Shown here one piece after another: positions 15,658 through 24,433 of a stretch of 32,918 nucleotides of DNA. Numbering within the stretch: position 1 is the first letter of the stretch; every line of letters begins with the position of its first letter. Both the position numbers and the translations under genes were made by a program. The stretch is from Microcaldota archaeon (lineage in GTDB: Archaea; Micrarchaeota; Micrarchaeia; Anstonellales; Bilamarchaeaceae), in contig JACRGB010000019.1 of assembly GCA_016212505.1 (NCBI GenBank), forward strand, positions 1 to 32,918, read 5' to 3'. Below the pieces are notes generated by a model that did no database searches, had not been told where the DNA came from, and saw only the letters and a list, made by a program, of their open reading frames with translations.

Positions 15658-18144
15658 TTAGGGAGTTTGTGTTTTTGTTTCAAATGCTTTTATGTAGTCC
15701 TCCATAAGTTCGGGTGGTACTGTTCTTACAACCGTATCTAAAGCTTGTATAATTTTTTCTGGAGAAGATTGAATACTAACAACATCTCGTTCATTTATAG
15801 AGATCATGTGCCCTACGATACTCTCTAAACTTTTGACTAATGTTCTTAATTCACTGAGGCTATACCTTTCTAATATGGGATTTTTTACTCTGATTGCTGA
15901 GAGGTAAGGTAGTTCTGGATCTTCTCGTGATAGTTTCATCGTAGTTTCAAGAAGCTCTTTTATTGGCTTTGGTTTTACCACCCTATTCTTAACGCTTTCA
16001 ATCCAAGCTGAAGTTTCAAGGACGGTATGGCAAGTCTCAAGAAATTGTTTCATCTCTGCAAGGTTTACCTCTCTTGGACCTGCAAGTAAAACAAGCGTAC
16101 GTAAATCAGAAGCTCGCATTACTGAAACCTTCTGTATTTTGGCTTCTTTATTTATACTAGATTCAGACTCTGTGGCTCCTTCATAATCAATTGCTACCAC
16201 AACGGAATAATTGGCATTGTAGGCATTTCGATGTTTTACATTTGCGCTTAAACTTGCATCTTTAGCCTTAATACTTTTTTTCTTAGTACTTTTGGCATCA
16301 TAGGTTAGCGAGAAATCCTTTTTCACGCCATCCTCACGAAGGTATGCTTTTGCTTCACCATCTGGGTTTCCATTACCTCCTATTTTCGTAGTTTGAAATC
16401 CTAAATTATTAAACGCATGATATACCGCATCTTCAAGGCCCTCTTCGTCTGCAATACTATCTTTTAATCTCATTGCAACTTGAACTGTATTCGGATTGTC
16501 ACTGTATGTGAGTTCGCGAAGGAGTTCATCCCTACGTCCCATGACCTGTCGTATGGATGCAGAGTCAATCCCCATCTCGATCATAAACGCTTCAGTAAGT
16601 ATTTCATTTGCTGCAATAAGTTTTAATGGAAGATAAAAAGTCTGAAGTTCTGTTGCAAAATTGGCTACAAATGGATGGAGTTGGTTAAGCTTTATTTTTC
16701 TCTCGACAAGATTAAACTCAGCTATGGGTTTTTCCGAACCCAAATTGGCAATTTCAACCTCTTTGATTATTCCATCTTCGCTAAACAATTCCCTTTCAAG
16801 CTCATCTAAAATTGTTTGTTTTTGTACTTCGGTAAGATTCCCAGGTATTTTTGTAAACATGAAATCGTCTACTTCTCCATTGAAAAACTTCCGTACCGCA
16901 ATTACTAGTGGTCTGCGAGAAAGGGCTACAGAGGTTCTAGCCAGTTTATAAGATGGATTTCTCGATTTCTCCTCCTTCTCAAAATAATTCATAAGATAGG
17001 ATCTTACTTCGTTAAATTTCCGTTGGAGATATGTTTGTAAATCTGATAATCCCGGAGAAGTGGCTACGGATTCACGTCCCGAAGTAAGGGTTGCATCCAG
17101 TTCATCTGCATGCACGATAAAACGCATCCTGTTAAACGTAGCGTGGTGAAGCGCTTCCATCGTCCCTACAAGTGGTTCATTTATGTTGATAAGCCGTCCC
17201 CGTACCATAAGGAATATCCCATGGCTTCTTCCAGTTTCTTGGGATTTTCCTCTGAGTAAAGATTCTTCGTAAAGTTCAATTTGTCCTCTTACATTGTTTA
17301 GATGAGGCAAATTAATGCATGGTTTATCATTCCATGTTGAGACGCTATACTCAGTATTATTATCTTTTACAATTTTGTCATCTTCACCAATCACCCATTT
17401 TTTAAGCGGGGCGACATCCATTTTGCTTGATTCAAGTTTGTTTCCATTATAGTATAAATTAAAATTTGGATTAAGGGGGAGAGCGGTACTTAATACCCAT
17501 TTAAGTCGTCCTTCCGAGATTGTCTGAGCCTTTGGAGTAAGGTCATACATTATAGCCATTGTCCACGAATCAGAAGCATTTTTTCCCCATAAATCAAAAT
17601 TTACCATGTTCTGTCCATTAATTATAATAATTGGACTCAAAAGTTTGATTACTTCTTCCTCACTTAGTTCTCGTTCTGAGAGAAAAATTTGTTTTCCTTT
17701 TGGATCTGTAGTCTGAAGACGATTATAATCCATAGTAACAGCAAGAAATTTATCCTTTGTTTTAGTAATATGAGTAAGTTTTCTTGAAAGAACAAATGTA
17801 GCTAGTTTTCCTATTCCAAATTTACCTATTGGTGGCCGTTCTTCATTTATCTTTCCATTACGTTTCTTAGACTCACCTATAACCCACAGGTCTATCAATC
17901 CATTATTATCCATACCGGTTCCATTATCACATACCCAAATCGCAGCGTTAGGTATGGTCATATCAGGCGGAACGTAAAGGGAAACTATTTTTGCATAAGC
18001 GTCATAAGAATTACTTACTAGTTCTTCAAAAGCTTTATTTGGACTGGAGTATAGATTTGCAGAGAACAACTCGAGTATTTTACTATGTAAGTGTACGGGT
18101 ATTTGCCCAACTTCTTTACCCGTGTTGTCTAAATCCATATGCAT
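15658..18144 (-). CDS. GHKL/HSP90-like ATPase with internal PD-(D/E)XK-like nuclease domain (MORC-like restriction component)
   Basis: N-terminal EELVSNSYDAYA, VCDNGTGMD, GKFGIGKLATF (GHKL motifs). Later YHAFNNLGFQTTKIGGNGNPDGEAKAYLREDGVKKDFSLTYDAKST (PDG...DAK). Confidence 0.8.
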   Translation of the reverse strand: MHMDLDNTGKEVGQIPVHLHSKILELFSANLYSSPNKAFEELVSNSYDAYAKIVSLYVPPDMTIPNAAIWVCDNGTGMDNNGLIDLWVIGESKKRNGKINEERPPIGKFGIGKLATFVLSRKLTHITKTKDKFLAVTMDYNRLQTTDPKGKQIFLSERELSEEEVIKLLSPIIIINGQNMVNFDLWGKNASDSWTMAIMYDLTPKAQTISEGRLKWVLSTALPLNPNFNLYYNGNKLESSKMDVAPLKKWVIGEDDKIVKDNNTEYSVSTWNDKPCINLPHLNNVRGQIELYEESLLRGKSQETGRSHGIFLMVRGRLININEPLVGTMEALHHATFNRMRFIVHADELDATLTSGRESVATSPGLSDLQTYLQRKFNEVRSYLMNYFEKEEKSRNPSYKLARTSVALSRRPLVIAVRKFFNGEVDDFMFTKIPGNLTEVQKQTILDELERELFSEDGIIKEVEIANLGSEKPIAEFNLVERKIKLNQLHPFVANFATELQTFYLPLKLIAANEILTEAFMIEMGIDSASIRQVMGRRDELLRELTYSDNPNTVQVAMRLKDSIADEEGLEDAVYHAFNNLGFQTTKIGGNGNPDGEAKAYLREDGVKKDFSLTYDAKSTKKKSIKAKDASLSANVKHRNAYNANYSVVVAIDYEGATESESSINKEAKIQKVSVMRASDLRTLVLLAGPREVNLAEMKQFLETCHTVLETSAWIESVKNRVVKPKPIKELLETTMKLSREDPELPYLSAIRVKNPILERYSLSELRTLVKSLESIVGHMISINERDVVSIQSSPEKIIQALDTVVRTVPPELMEDYIKAFETKTQTP

Positions 18145-18227
18145 ATTACCTCTTCTTTTAATATATACTTTGCTTTTTAGCTAGTACGTACCCCCCATTT
18201 CGTTATTCTTTTTTATTAGTTTCAATA

Positions 18228-19586
18228 TTATATCTCCATCTTTTTCTCCTTCTCCGCTATCTTAACATTAACATGAAATCCTTTGAAATCTTCTGCCCTT
18301 TGCGTATGTATTGGAATCAATATTTTTGGATTAATTGCCTTGACTAAATGCGCTAAATCCTGCTTGCTTGCGTGGCCCGAGCAGTGTGCTTTATGGAATT
18401 TAACTCCGAAGTGCTTCATCCAGTTCTCCAAGACAGTTCTCTCAGCTTCGTTTTCTTCACCCTCGAGAAAATGCTCCGAAGAGGAATAGATGTAATCTGC
18501 ATTTTTCGGTTGGAGATAAACGAGCTCCATGAGCTTGTTAAAGCCCATGTGCATAACAAGCTCCTTTTGGTTCTTGGAGATGTCCTTATAGGTAACCATC
18601 TTAGGCATATATTTGCGTTCATATACCTTGTAATCTTTTTCCTCGAATTCACCGCTTTTGGAAAGCCTGAAATAGATTTGGATATTCTTATCAGCCATTA
18701 CATCTGGCAAGACAGGTATTTTTTCTTTTAAGCTATCGAGTATAAATGCAAATTTAGTATCAACCACGAGCTTTTTCTTGTTCTTTATGGCTGCACGATA
18801 AACAGACATGAACCTATCGATATTTGACATGGAAAAATAAACAAAAACAATTCCCTTCGATTCTTTTACTATGCCGTGAATTTTGTCTTCAACTTCTTCT
18901 TCTGTATAATTATGTTCTTGCTCGCTCCCCATCCGCGTACCTTCTGTAAGCATAGCATACGGTTTTGACTTAGCAGCTTTTTCGATAAATTCATGGGTCA
19001 TATTGCTTTGTGGGCCATGAAGCCTCAGGTCACCAGTATAGATTAGTGGCCCCTTACTTGTATGTACAATGAATCCGTATGCTCCGGGTATTGAATGCTC
19101 CACATGTATTGGTTCTATAACCAAGTGTTTGATCTTGAGTTTATCTCCTGATTTGAAGAGGTTGAGGCTGGTGTGTTCTCCTATATCAACCAAAGATGAG
19201 TAAAGCTTGTGATATGCCTCTAATATTTTGTGCGTTCCATGCCCCATATAAACCGGTATCGATTCATCTAAGAATTCCAAATGATTTACGTGATCTGAAT
19301 GAGAATGTGAAATGAAAACCGCATCGATATCTGGTTTTTCATATTTTAGGTCGGTTCGGTCTAGCATCTTTTTACTATAAAGTCGGGGCACTTTTGGCAA
19401 TAAATCGAATTCGAAATATACTTCCAAACCGTGTGCCGCTCTCGGCTGAAGATATTCGTAGAAATAGTCCTCTCCAAAGTCAAAGCTCTGTCCAAAGTCT
19501 AAGTAAATTCTGGCGTCCTTATCTTCTAGAAGAATTTTGTTTCCGCCTATTTCATTTGCCCCGCCATAAAATGTTAAGGATACCAT
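18228..19586 (-). CDS. RNase J-like metallo-beta-lactamase/beta-CASP nuclease
   Basis: FYGGANEIGGNKILLED, HSHSDHVNHL, YTGDLRLHG, TEGTRMG, HCSGHAS, IPIHTQ. Confidence 0.87.
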   Translation of the reverse strand: MVSLTFYGGANEIGGNKILLEDKDARIYLDFGQSFDFGEDYFYEYLQPRAAHGLEVYFEFDLLPKVPRLYSKKMLDRTDLKYEKPDIDAVFISHSHSDHVNHLEFLDESIPVYMGHGTHKILEAYHKLYSSLVDIGEHTSLNLFKSGDKLKIKHLVIEPIHVEHSIPGAYGFIVHTSKGPLIYTGDLRLHGPQSNMTHEFIEKAAKSKPYAMLTEGTRMGSEQEHNYTEEEVEDKIHGIVKESKGIVFVYFSMSNIDRFMSVYRAAIKNKKKLVVDTKFAFILDSLKEKIPVLPDVMADKNIQIYFRLSKSGEFEEKDYKVYERKYMPKMVTYKDISKNQKELVMHMGFNKLMELVYLQPKNADYIYSSSEHFLEGEENEAERTVLENWMKHFGVKFHKAHCSGHASKQDLAHLVKAINPKILIPIHTQRAEDFKGFHVNVKIAEKEKKMEI

Positions 19587-20254
19587 TATATCAACCCCAA
19601 CAATTCCTCGAATTTTTCTATTTCGTAATCTGCGATATCATTGCTCTTGAACATTTGTCCATATTTTGCTAAGCAAGTTCTCATTCCAACTGCCTTAGCG
19701 CCTTTAATGTCACGAGTTGGGTTATCACCAACGAATAAAACGGCATCAGGTAAAACGCTAAGTTTTTTCAGTGCCAATGTAAACGCAGATGGGTGAGGTT
19801 TGAATTTGTGTGTATCTGAATGCGTAATCACAAAATCAAACTCGTTTTCTAAGCCCGTAATGATAAGCCTCTACCATGCCTTGTTTCTCGGGGCATCTGA
19901 GATTATGCCGAGTTTCAAGCCAATTTCTCTTAACTTTTTTAGTGTTGGTTTGACCATCGGGTAAGATCTCAGTACTTCGGATTTTCTTTGTAGATAAGCC
20001 AAAATACCAGCTTGTTGGATTTTTTCGGCTAAATTCACTTCTAGGTTGTATTGTTTGACTACCTCGTAAAATGTTTTTTGGTATTCGATGCCTTTTACAT
20101 CATAGACTGAGAAAATTTTTCCGTAAACTTTGATCTCTTCCTCCGGAAAGCCTTGCTTTACCATAGCCTTGGCTGCCGCTTTTGCAGTTTCCTTTTTGAA
20201 TGTAAGGAAATCGAGAAGAGTATTATCAAGGTCAAATAGAACGGCTTTGAACAT
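19586..20254 (-). pseudogene. HAD-family hydrolase interrupted by a single in-frame TAG
   Basis: 20254-19871 (FDLDNTLLDF...IISDAPRNKAW) stops at TAG 19873-19871. The same frame continues RLIITGLENEFDFVITHSDTHKFKPHP...VGDNPTRDIKGAKAVGM to 19586. Confidence 0.75.
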
Positions 20255-20263
20255 ATTAACACG

Positions 20264-20284
20264 TGTCTATATTTTTTATAGACA
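20264..20284. promoter_or_regulatory. Candidate operator upstream of the CARF-HTH gene
   Basis: TGTCTATA-TTTTT-TATAGACA inverted repeat just upstream of a TATA-like GGTTTAAAAG (~20289-20298); ATG at 20322. Confidence 0.5.
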
Positions 20285-20321
20285 TATTGGTTTAAAAGAT
20301 TAAGTATTCTAATCAAATTAT

Positions 20322-20918
20322 ATGCCAGAAACTGTCCTTATTGCGACTTTCTACTCATTCCAACCGTTTGTTGCTGCTGCGCACTCGTTTTCTCCGTCTA
20401 AAATGATCGTTATCATAGCTGAGGATAGTCTCAAGAACGAAAAGGTAAACCAAGACTTAGAGAAGGTACGTGATGTTTACGGCAAAATAGCTACAATTGA
20501 GATGGTCAAGGTAATAGGGTCTGATCTTTTGGCCATTGCAGCAAAAACCGTAGAATTAATCGAGGCGAATAGAAACAACCAGATTATTGTAAATGTATCT
20601 GGTGGTTGGAAGCTACTTGCACAGGGTGTGTTATACGGATGTTATGCAAGGAAAGATCTGATAGATCGTATAGTGTGCAATAATCTGGAGAATAATTCTA
20701 TTGTGGAATTGCCCAAATTGACCTTTGGCTTGAGTTCAGTAAAGCGAGAATTGCTTGAAGAAATTTCTAAACGTGGGAATAAATCTATATCTAAGATTGC
20801 CGATAAACTGAACAAAACACGAGGTATGATTTACCAACATTTAAAAGAGTTAAAAGAAAATGGATACGTAGACGATAAATTTTACATTACTGACGCTGGG
20901 AGGATGGCGTTGCTATAG
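20322..20918 (+). CDS. CARF-domain winged-HTH protein (Csa3-like)
   Basis: TVLIATFYSFQPFVAAAHSFSPSKMIVI...IIVNVSGGWKLLAQGVLYGCYA (Rossmann-like CARF with NxxGGxK-type motif), C-terminal wHTH KSISKIADKLNKTRGMIYQHLKELKENGYV. Confidence 0.78.
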   Translation: MPETVLIATFYSFQPFVAAAHSFSPSKMIVIIAEDSLKNEKVNQDLEKVRDVYGKIATIEMVKVIGSDLLAIAAKTVELIEANRNNQIIVNVSGGWKLLAQGVLYGCYARKDLIDRIVCNNLENNSIVELPKLTFGLSSVKRELLEEISKRGNKSISKIADKLNKTRGMIYQHLKELKENGYVDDKFYITDAGRMALL

Positions 20919-20926
20919 GTGTATTT

Positions 20927-21676
20927 ATGGTAAGTTTCAAATTAGCTGCTTTGAAAATTTTAAAAGAGTCAAGTGAACCACTTCATTATGAGGAGATTAC
21001 TAAAAAAGCACTTGAACAGAACCTGATTGAGACCTCCGGGGCAACTCCAGAAGCAACAATGAACGCTCAACTAAGTGTAGACATCAAATTGAATGGTGCA
21101 AAGTCCCCATTCTTACGAGCCAAACCCGGTTATTTTACTTTAAATCCGGCATATACCCAAGAGGAAGAAAAGAAAGCAGAACAAGCCGAGTTAATCAAAG
21201 AAGAAACGGATAAAACGTTAAATGAAGAACAGATAAGTACTCAGTATATCGGGAAGGCTGGCGAGCATTTGGTTGTAAGCGAACTTCTTTTTAGGGGGTA
21301 TAACGCGAGCATAATGAGCGTTGATGAAGGATTGGATATAGTAGCTACGAAGGATGAGAGATTATTTAATATCCAAGTTAAAACTTCAACCGAAAACAAG
21401 TTTGATTTGCATCTGTCGGACATTCGGATAAGCTCATTCGAAAAGCATAACAGGAACAACACGTATTACATCTTTGTTTTGAAAGGAAAACAGACGAATT
21501 TCTTGATCTTACCGTATCATGAAATCCAAAAGAACATAGATCAGGAAAATATTTTGGTCATTAACAAAAATACTCGTTATCGTGTTAATATGAGGATGAG
21601 GGATGGAAAACTATATCTGGGCAATAAAGATAATGACGCTTCGTATTACCTGAATAATTGGGGGTTAATAAAGTGA
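20927..21676 (+). CDS. HARE-HTH domain fused to a PD-(D/E)XK nuclease-like domain
   Basis: N-terminal FKLAALKILKESSEPLHYEEITKKALEQNLI...MNAQLSVDIKLNGAKSPFLRAKPGYFTL (HARE-HTH). C-terminal GKAGEHLVVSELLFRGYNASIMSVDEGLDIVATKDERLFNIQVKTS. Confidence 0.8.
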   Translation: MVSFKLAALKILKESSEPLHYEEITKKALEQNLIETSGATPEATMNAQLSVDIKLNGAKSPFLRAKPGYFTLNPAYTQEEEKKAEQAELIKEETDKTLNEEQISTQYIGKAGEHLVVSELLFRGYNASIMSVDEGLDIVATKDERLFNIQVKTSTENKFDLHLSDIRISSFEKHNRNNTYYIFVLKGKQTNFLILPYHEIQKNIDQENILVINKNTRYRVNMRMRDGKLYLGNKDNDASYYLNNWGLIK

Positions 21677-21682
21677 TTACGC

Positions 21683-24433
21683 ATGGAACCCGAAGATAAA
21701 GCAAGACACGAACTCATTAATCCTGCGTTAAAAGTCGCGGGTTGGGAAATTCAGCATTATAGTACCGCCAGTCCACAAACATGCAAAGGAGTCGCGGTTG
21801 AATATTTTCAAATGGGTTCCGGAGTAGGAGAAGCAGATTACGTTCTTTTCGTTAATGGAGTGGCTGTTGGTATAATAGAAGCAAAAAAAGTAGGGGAAAC
21901 TTTAGTAGGTAAAGAAACCCAATCAAACAGATATGCGTATGGATTTCCAGAAGAGTTTGACCACATAGATTTACCTCTTCCATTTGTTTATGAATCATCA
22001 GGAACTGAAACCAGATTTACAAATTTCTGGGATCCGAAACCTAGAAGCAGAGAAGTTTTTAGTTTTCATAGACCAGAAACTTTCGAAAAATGGTTGAGTA
22101 ATGGAAAGGAAACTATAAGGGCAAATCTCGCTAAACCAATTTCATTAGAGAATAAGAGATTGTGGCCAAAACAAAAAAGAGCCATAGAGAATACTGAAGA
22201 CTCGTTATCAAAAGGAAAACCAAGAGCATTAATCCAAATGGCTACTGGTTCGGGAAAAACTTATACTGCAGTTAATCTATGCTACCGCCTTATAAAAAAT
22301 GCAGGAGCCAAAAAAATACTTTTTCTTGTAGATCGAGGTAATCTTGGCGAACAAACTGAAATAGAATTTCAAAATTTTGAAGTTCCTAAAGACGGACGGA
22401 AGTTTACTGAGCTCTACAATGTTAATCGGCTTACTACGAATCATATTAATGAATCGGATAAAGTAGTGATTTCAACCATACAAAGAGTATATTCGATGTT
22501 AAAGGGTGAACAAGAACTAGACCCGATGCAAGAAGAAAAGTCTGGTTTCGAAGATAATACTTCGATGGAGCCGGCTCCTGTAGAATATAATCCAAAGATG
22601 CCGATAGAAACCTTTGATTTTATCATAGTGGATGAATGTCATAGATCAATTTACAATCTATGGAAACAGGTTCTTGATTATTTTGATGCTTTTTTGATTG
22701 GTTTGACTGCTACACCATCAAAAAGCACGATTGGTTTTTTCAATAACAATCTCGTTATGGAGTACACCCATGACGAAGCAGTAGCAGATCAGGTTAATGT
22801 TGATTTTAGTGTTTATAACATTAGAACAAAAATAACAAAGAAAGGTTCGAAAATTTCCAAAGGCGAAACAATCCTAAAAAGGGACATGCGAACAAGAAGA
22901 AAGAGATGGGAAACATTAGACGATGAAATTGAATATGAAGCTGGGCAATTGGACAGAACAGTAGTTTCAAAAGACCAGATAAGAACGGTTATTCGAACTT
23001 TTAGAGATAAAGTAAAAACTGAAATTTTCCCAGGTAGAAAACACGTCCCAAAAACTCTGATTTTTGCTAAAGATGATAATCATGCGGAAGAGATCGTTCA
23101 GATCGTGCGAGAAGAATTTAATGAAGGCAATGCATTTGCTGCAAAAATCACATATAAAACAGAAGGACAAAAACCAGAAGATTTGATCAGACAATTTAGA
23201 AACGAGTTCAACCCAAGGATTGCGGTTACGGTAGATATGATCGCAACAGGTACTGATATCAAACCTCTGGAAATCGTATTTTTTATGAGACCAGTAAAGA
23301 GCAGGAATTATTTTGAACAAATGAAAGGAAGGGGCGTTAGAGTCATACCTAACGATGATTTTAAGGCAGTTACCCCTGATGCGATGGCGAAAGAAAGATT
23401 TGTTATTGTTGATGCAGTTGGGGTATGCGAAAGTGAAGATCTTAACGAAACAAGACCAATGGAACAAAATCCTAATACTTCATTTGCAAAGCTGCTAAAA
23501 GCACTTCAATATGGCAAACCCAAGAGAGAGAACTTATCTTCAATGGCAAGTAGACTTGCGCGTTTGCATAAAAAATTAACTGAAGAACAGAATAAGGAGA
23601 TAGGAAGCATTAGTAACGGAAAACAACTAACTGATTTTGCCAGAGATTTTGTGCAAGCTATAGACGAAGATAGAGTATTTGAGCACGCACAAAAAGAATT
23701 TGGTGAAAACCCAACGAAAAAAGAGCTTGAAGAAGTCGCTCATAAAAGAATGGTCGAATCTCTAAAGCCGTTTATAGGAAACGCAAAGCTTATGACAAGA
23801 CTTCCGGAAATCAAAAAAGAAGTAGAACAGATCATAGATGTTGTTTCAATAGATGAAGTTGAAGAAGCAACCTACTCCCCTCTTGCAAAAGAAAAAGCAA
23901 AGCAGATTGTCGGGTCTTTCAAAAAATTCATCGAAGAGAATAAGTCAGAACTTTTAGCATTACAAATGTTTTATAATAAAGGAAAAATGAGCTGGAAAGA
24001 GCTCAAGGAGTTAAGTGAAAAAATAAAGGCTCCGCCGTATTGCTTGACTACTTCAAATTTATGGAGAGCGTATAAGCAGCTAGAAGAGAAAAAAGTCCAC
24101 GGTCGTTCTTATGATAGGTTAGTTGACTTTATCTCCTTGCTTGCATTTGAACTGGAAAAAACCCCAGAATTACAGCCCTATTTAGATACTGTTGATAGAA
24201 GATTTGCCGAATGGTTAGGTAGACAAAAAGAAGCGGGTGTTTCATTTACGCAAGAACAGCTTAATTGGCTGGAAAAAATAAAGGAACACATTGCTACCTC
24301 GGTAGAAGTATTACCGGACGATTTAGAATCTGCTCCATTCAGTCAAATGGGAGGTTTGGGAAAGGCAACCAAAGTCTTTGGGCCTAGCTTTAATAAGCTC
24401 TTAGTACAACTGAACCGCGAGGTTGGTGGATAA
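21683..24433 (+). CDS. hsdR: Type I restriction endonuclease subunit R
   Basis: GEADYVLFVNGVAVGIIEAKK nuclease motif; QMATGSGKTYTAV, DECHRS, LTATPSK, DMIATGTDI, QMKGRGVR helicase motifs. Confidence 0.95.
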   Translation: MEPEDKARHELINPALKVAGWEIQHYSTASPQTCKGVAVEYFQMGSGVGEADYVLFVNGVAVGIIEAKKVGETLVGKETQSNRYAYGFPEEFDHIDLPLPFVYESSGTETRFTNFWDPKPRSREVFSFHRPETFEKWLSNGKETIRANLAKPISLENKRLWPKQKRAIENTEDSLSKGKPRALIQMATGSGKTYTAVNLCYRLIKNAGAKKILFLVDRGNLGEQTEIEFQNFEVPKDGRKFTELYNVNRLTTNHINESDKVVISTIQRVYSMLKGEQELDPMQEEKSGFEDNTSMEPAPVEYNPKMPIETFDFIIVDECHRSIYNLWKQVLDYFDAFLIGLTATPSKSTIGFFNNNLVMEYTHDEAVADQVNVDFSVYNIRTKITKKGSKISKGETILKRDMRTRRKRWETLDDEIEYEAGQLDRTVVSKDQIRTVIRTFRDKVKTEIFPGRKHVPKTLIFAKDDNHAEEIVQIVREEFNEGNAFAAKITYKTEGQKPEDLIRQFRNEFNPRIAVTVDMIATGTDIKPLEIVFFMRPVKSRNYFEQMKGRGVRVIPNDDFKAVTPDAMAKERFVIVDAVGVCESEDLNETRPMEQNPNTSFAKLLKALQYGKPKRENLSSMASRLARLHKKLTEEQNKEIGSISNGKQLTDFARDFVQAIDEDRVFEHAQKEFGENPTKKELEEVAHKRMVESLKPFIGNAKLMTRLPEIKKEVEQIIDVVSIDEVEEATYSPLAKEKAKQIVGSFKKFIEENKSELLALQMFYNKGKMSWKELKELSEKIKAPPYCLTTSNLWRAYKQLEEKKVHGRSYDRLVDFISLLAFELEKTPELQPYLDTVDRRFAEWLGRQKEAGVSFTQEQLNWLEKIKEHIATSVEVLPDDLESAPFSQMGGLGKATKVFGPSFNKLLVQLNREVGG

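Noticed and set aside
19871-19873. Pyrrolysine/TAG recoding explanation for the HAD gene
   Set aside because: Other genes in the window terminate naturally at TAG, so genome-wide recoding is not supported by this sequence.
20322-21676. Possible CRISPR-Cas locus because of the Csa3-like protein
   Set aside because: No direct-repeat array and no cas effector or adaptation genes visible anywhere in the window.
22967-23467. 166-aa antisense ORF within hsdR
   Set aside because: Fully inside a confidently assigned gene, with Ser/Phe/Ile-rich composition typical of an antisense frame.
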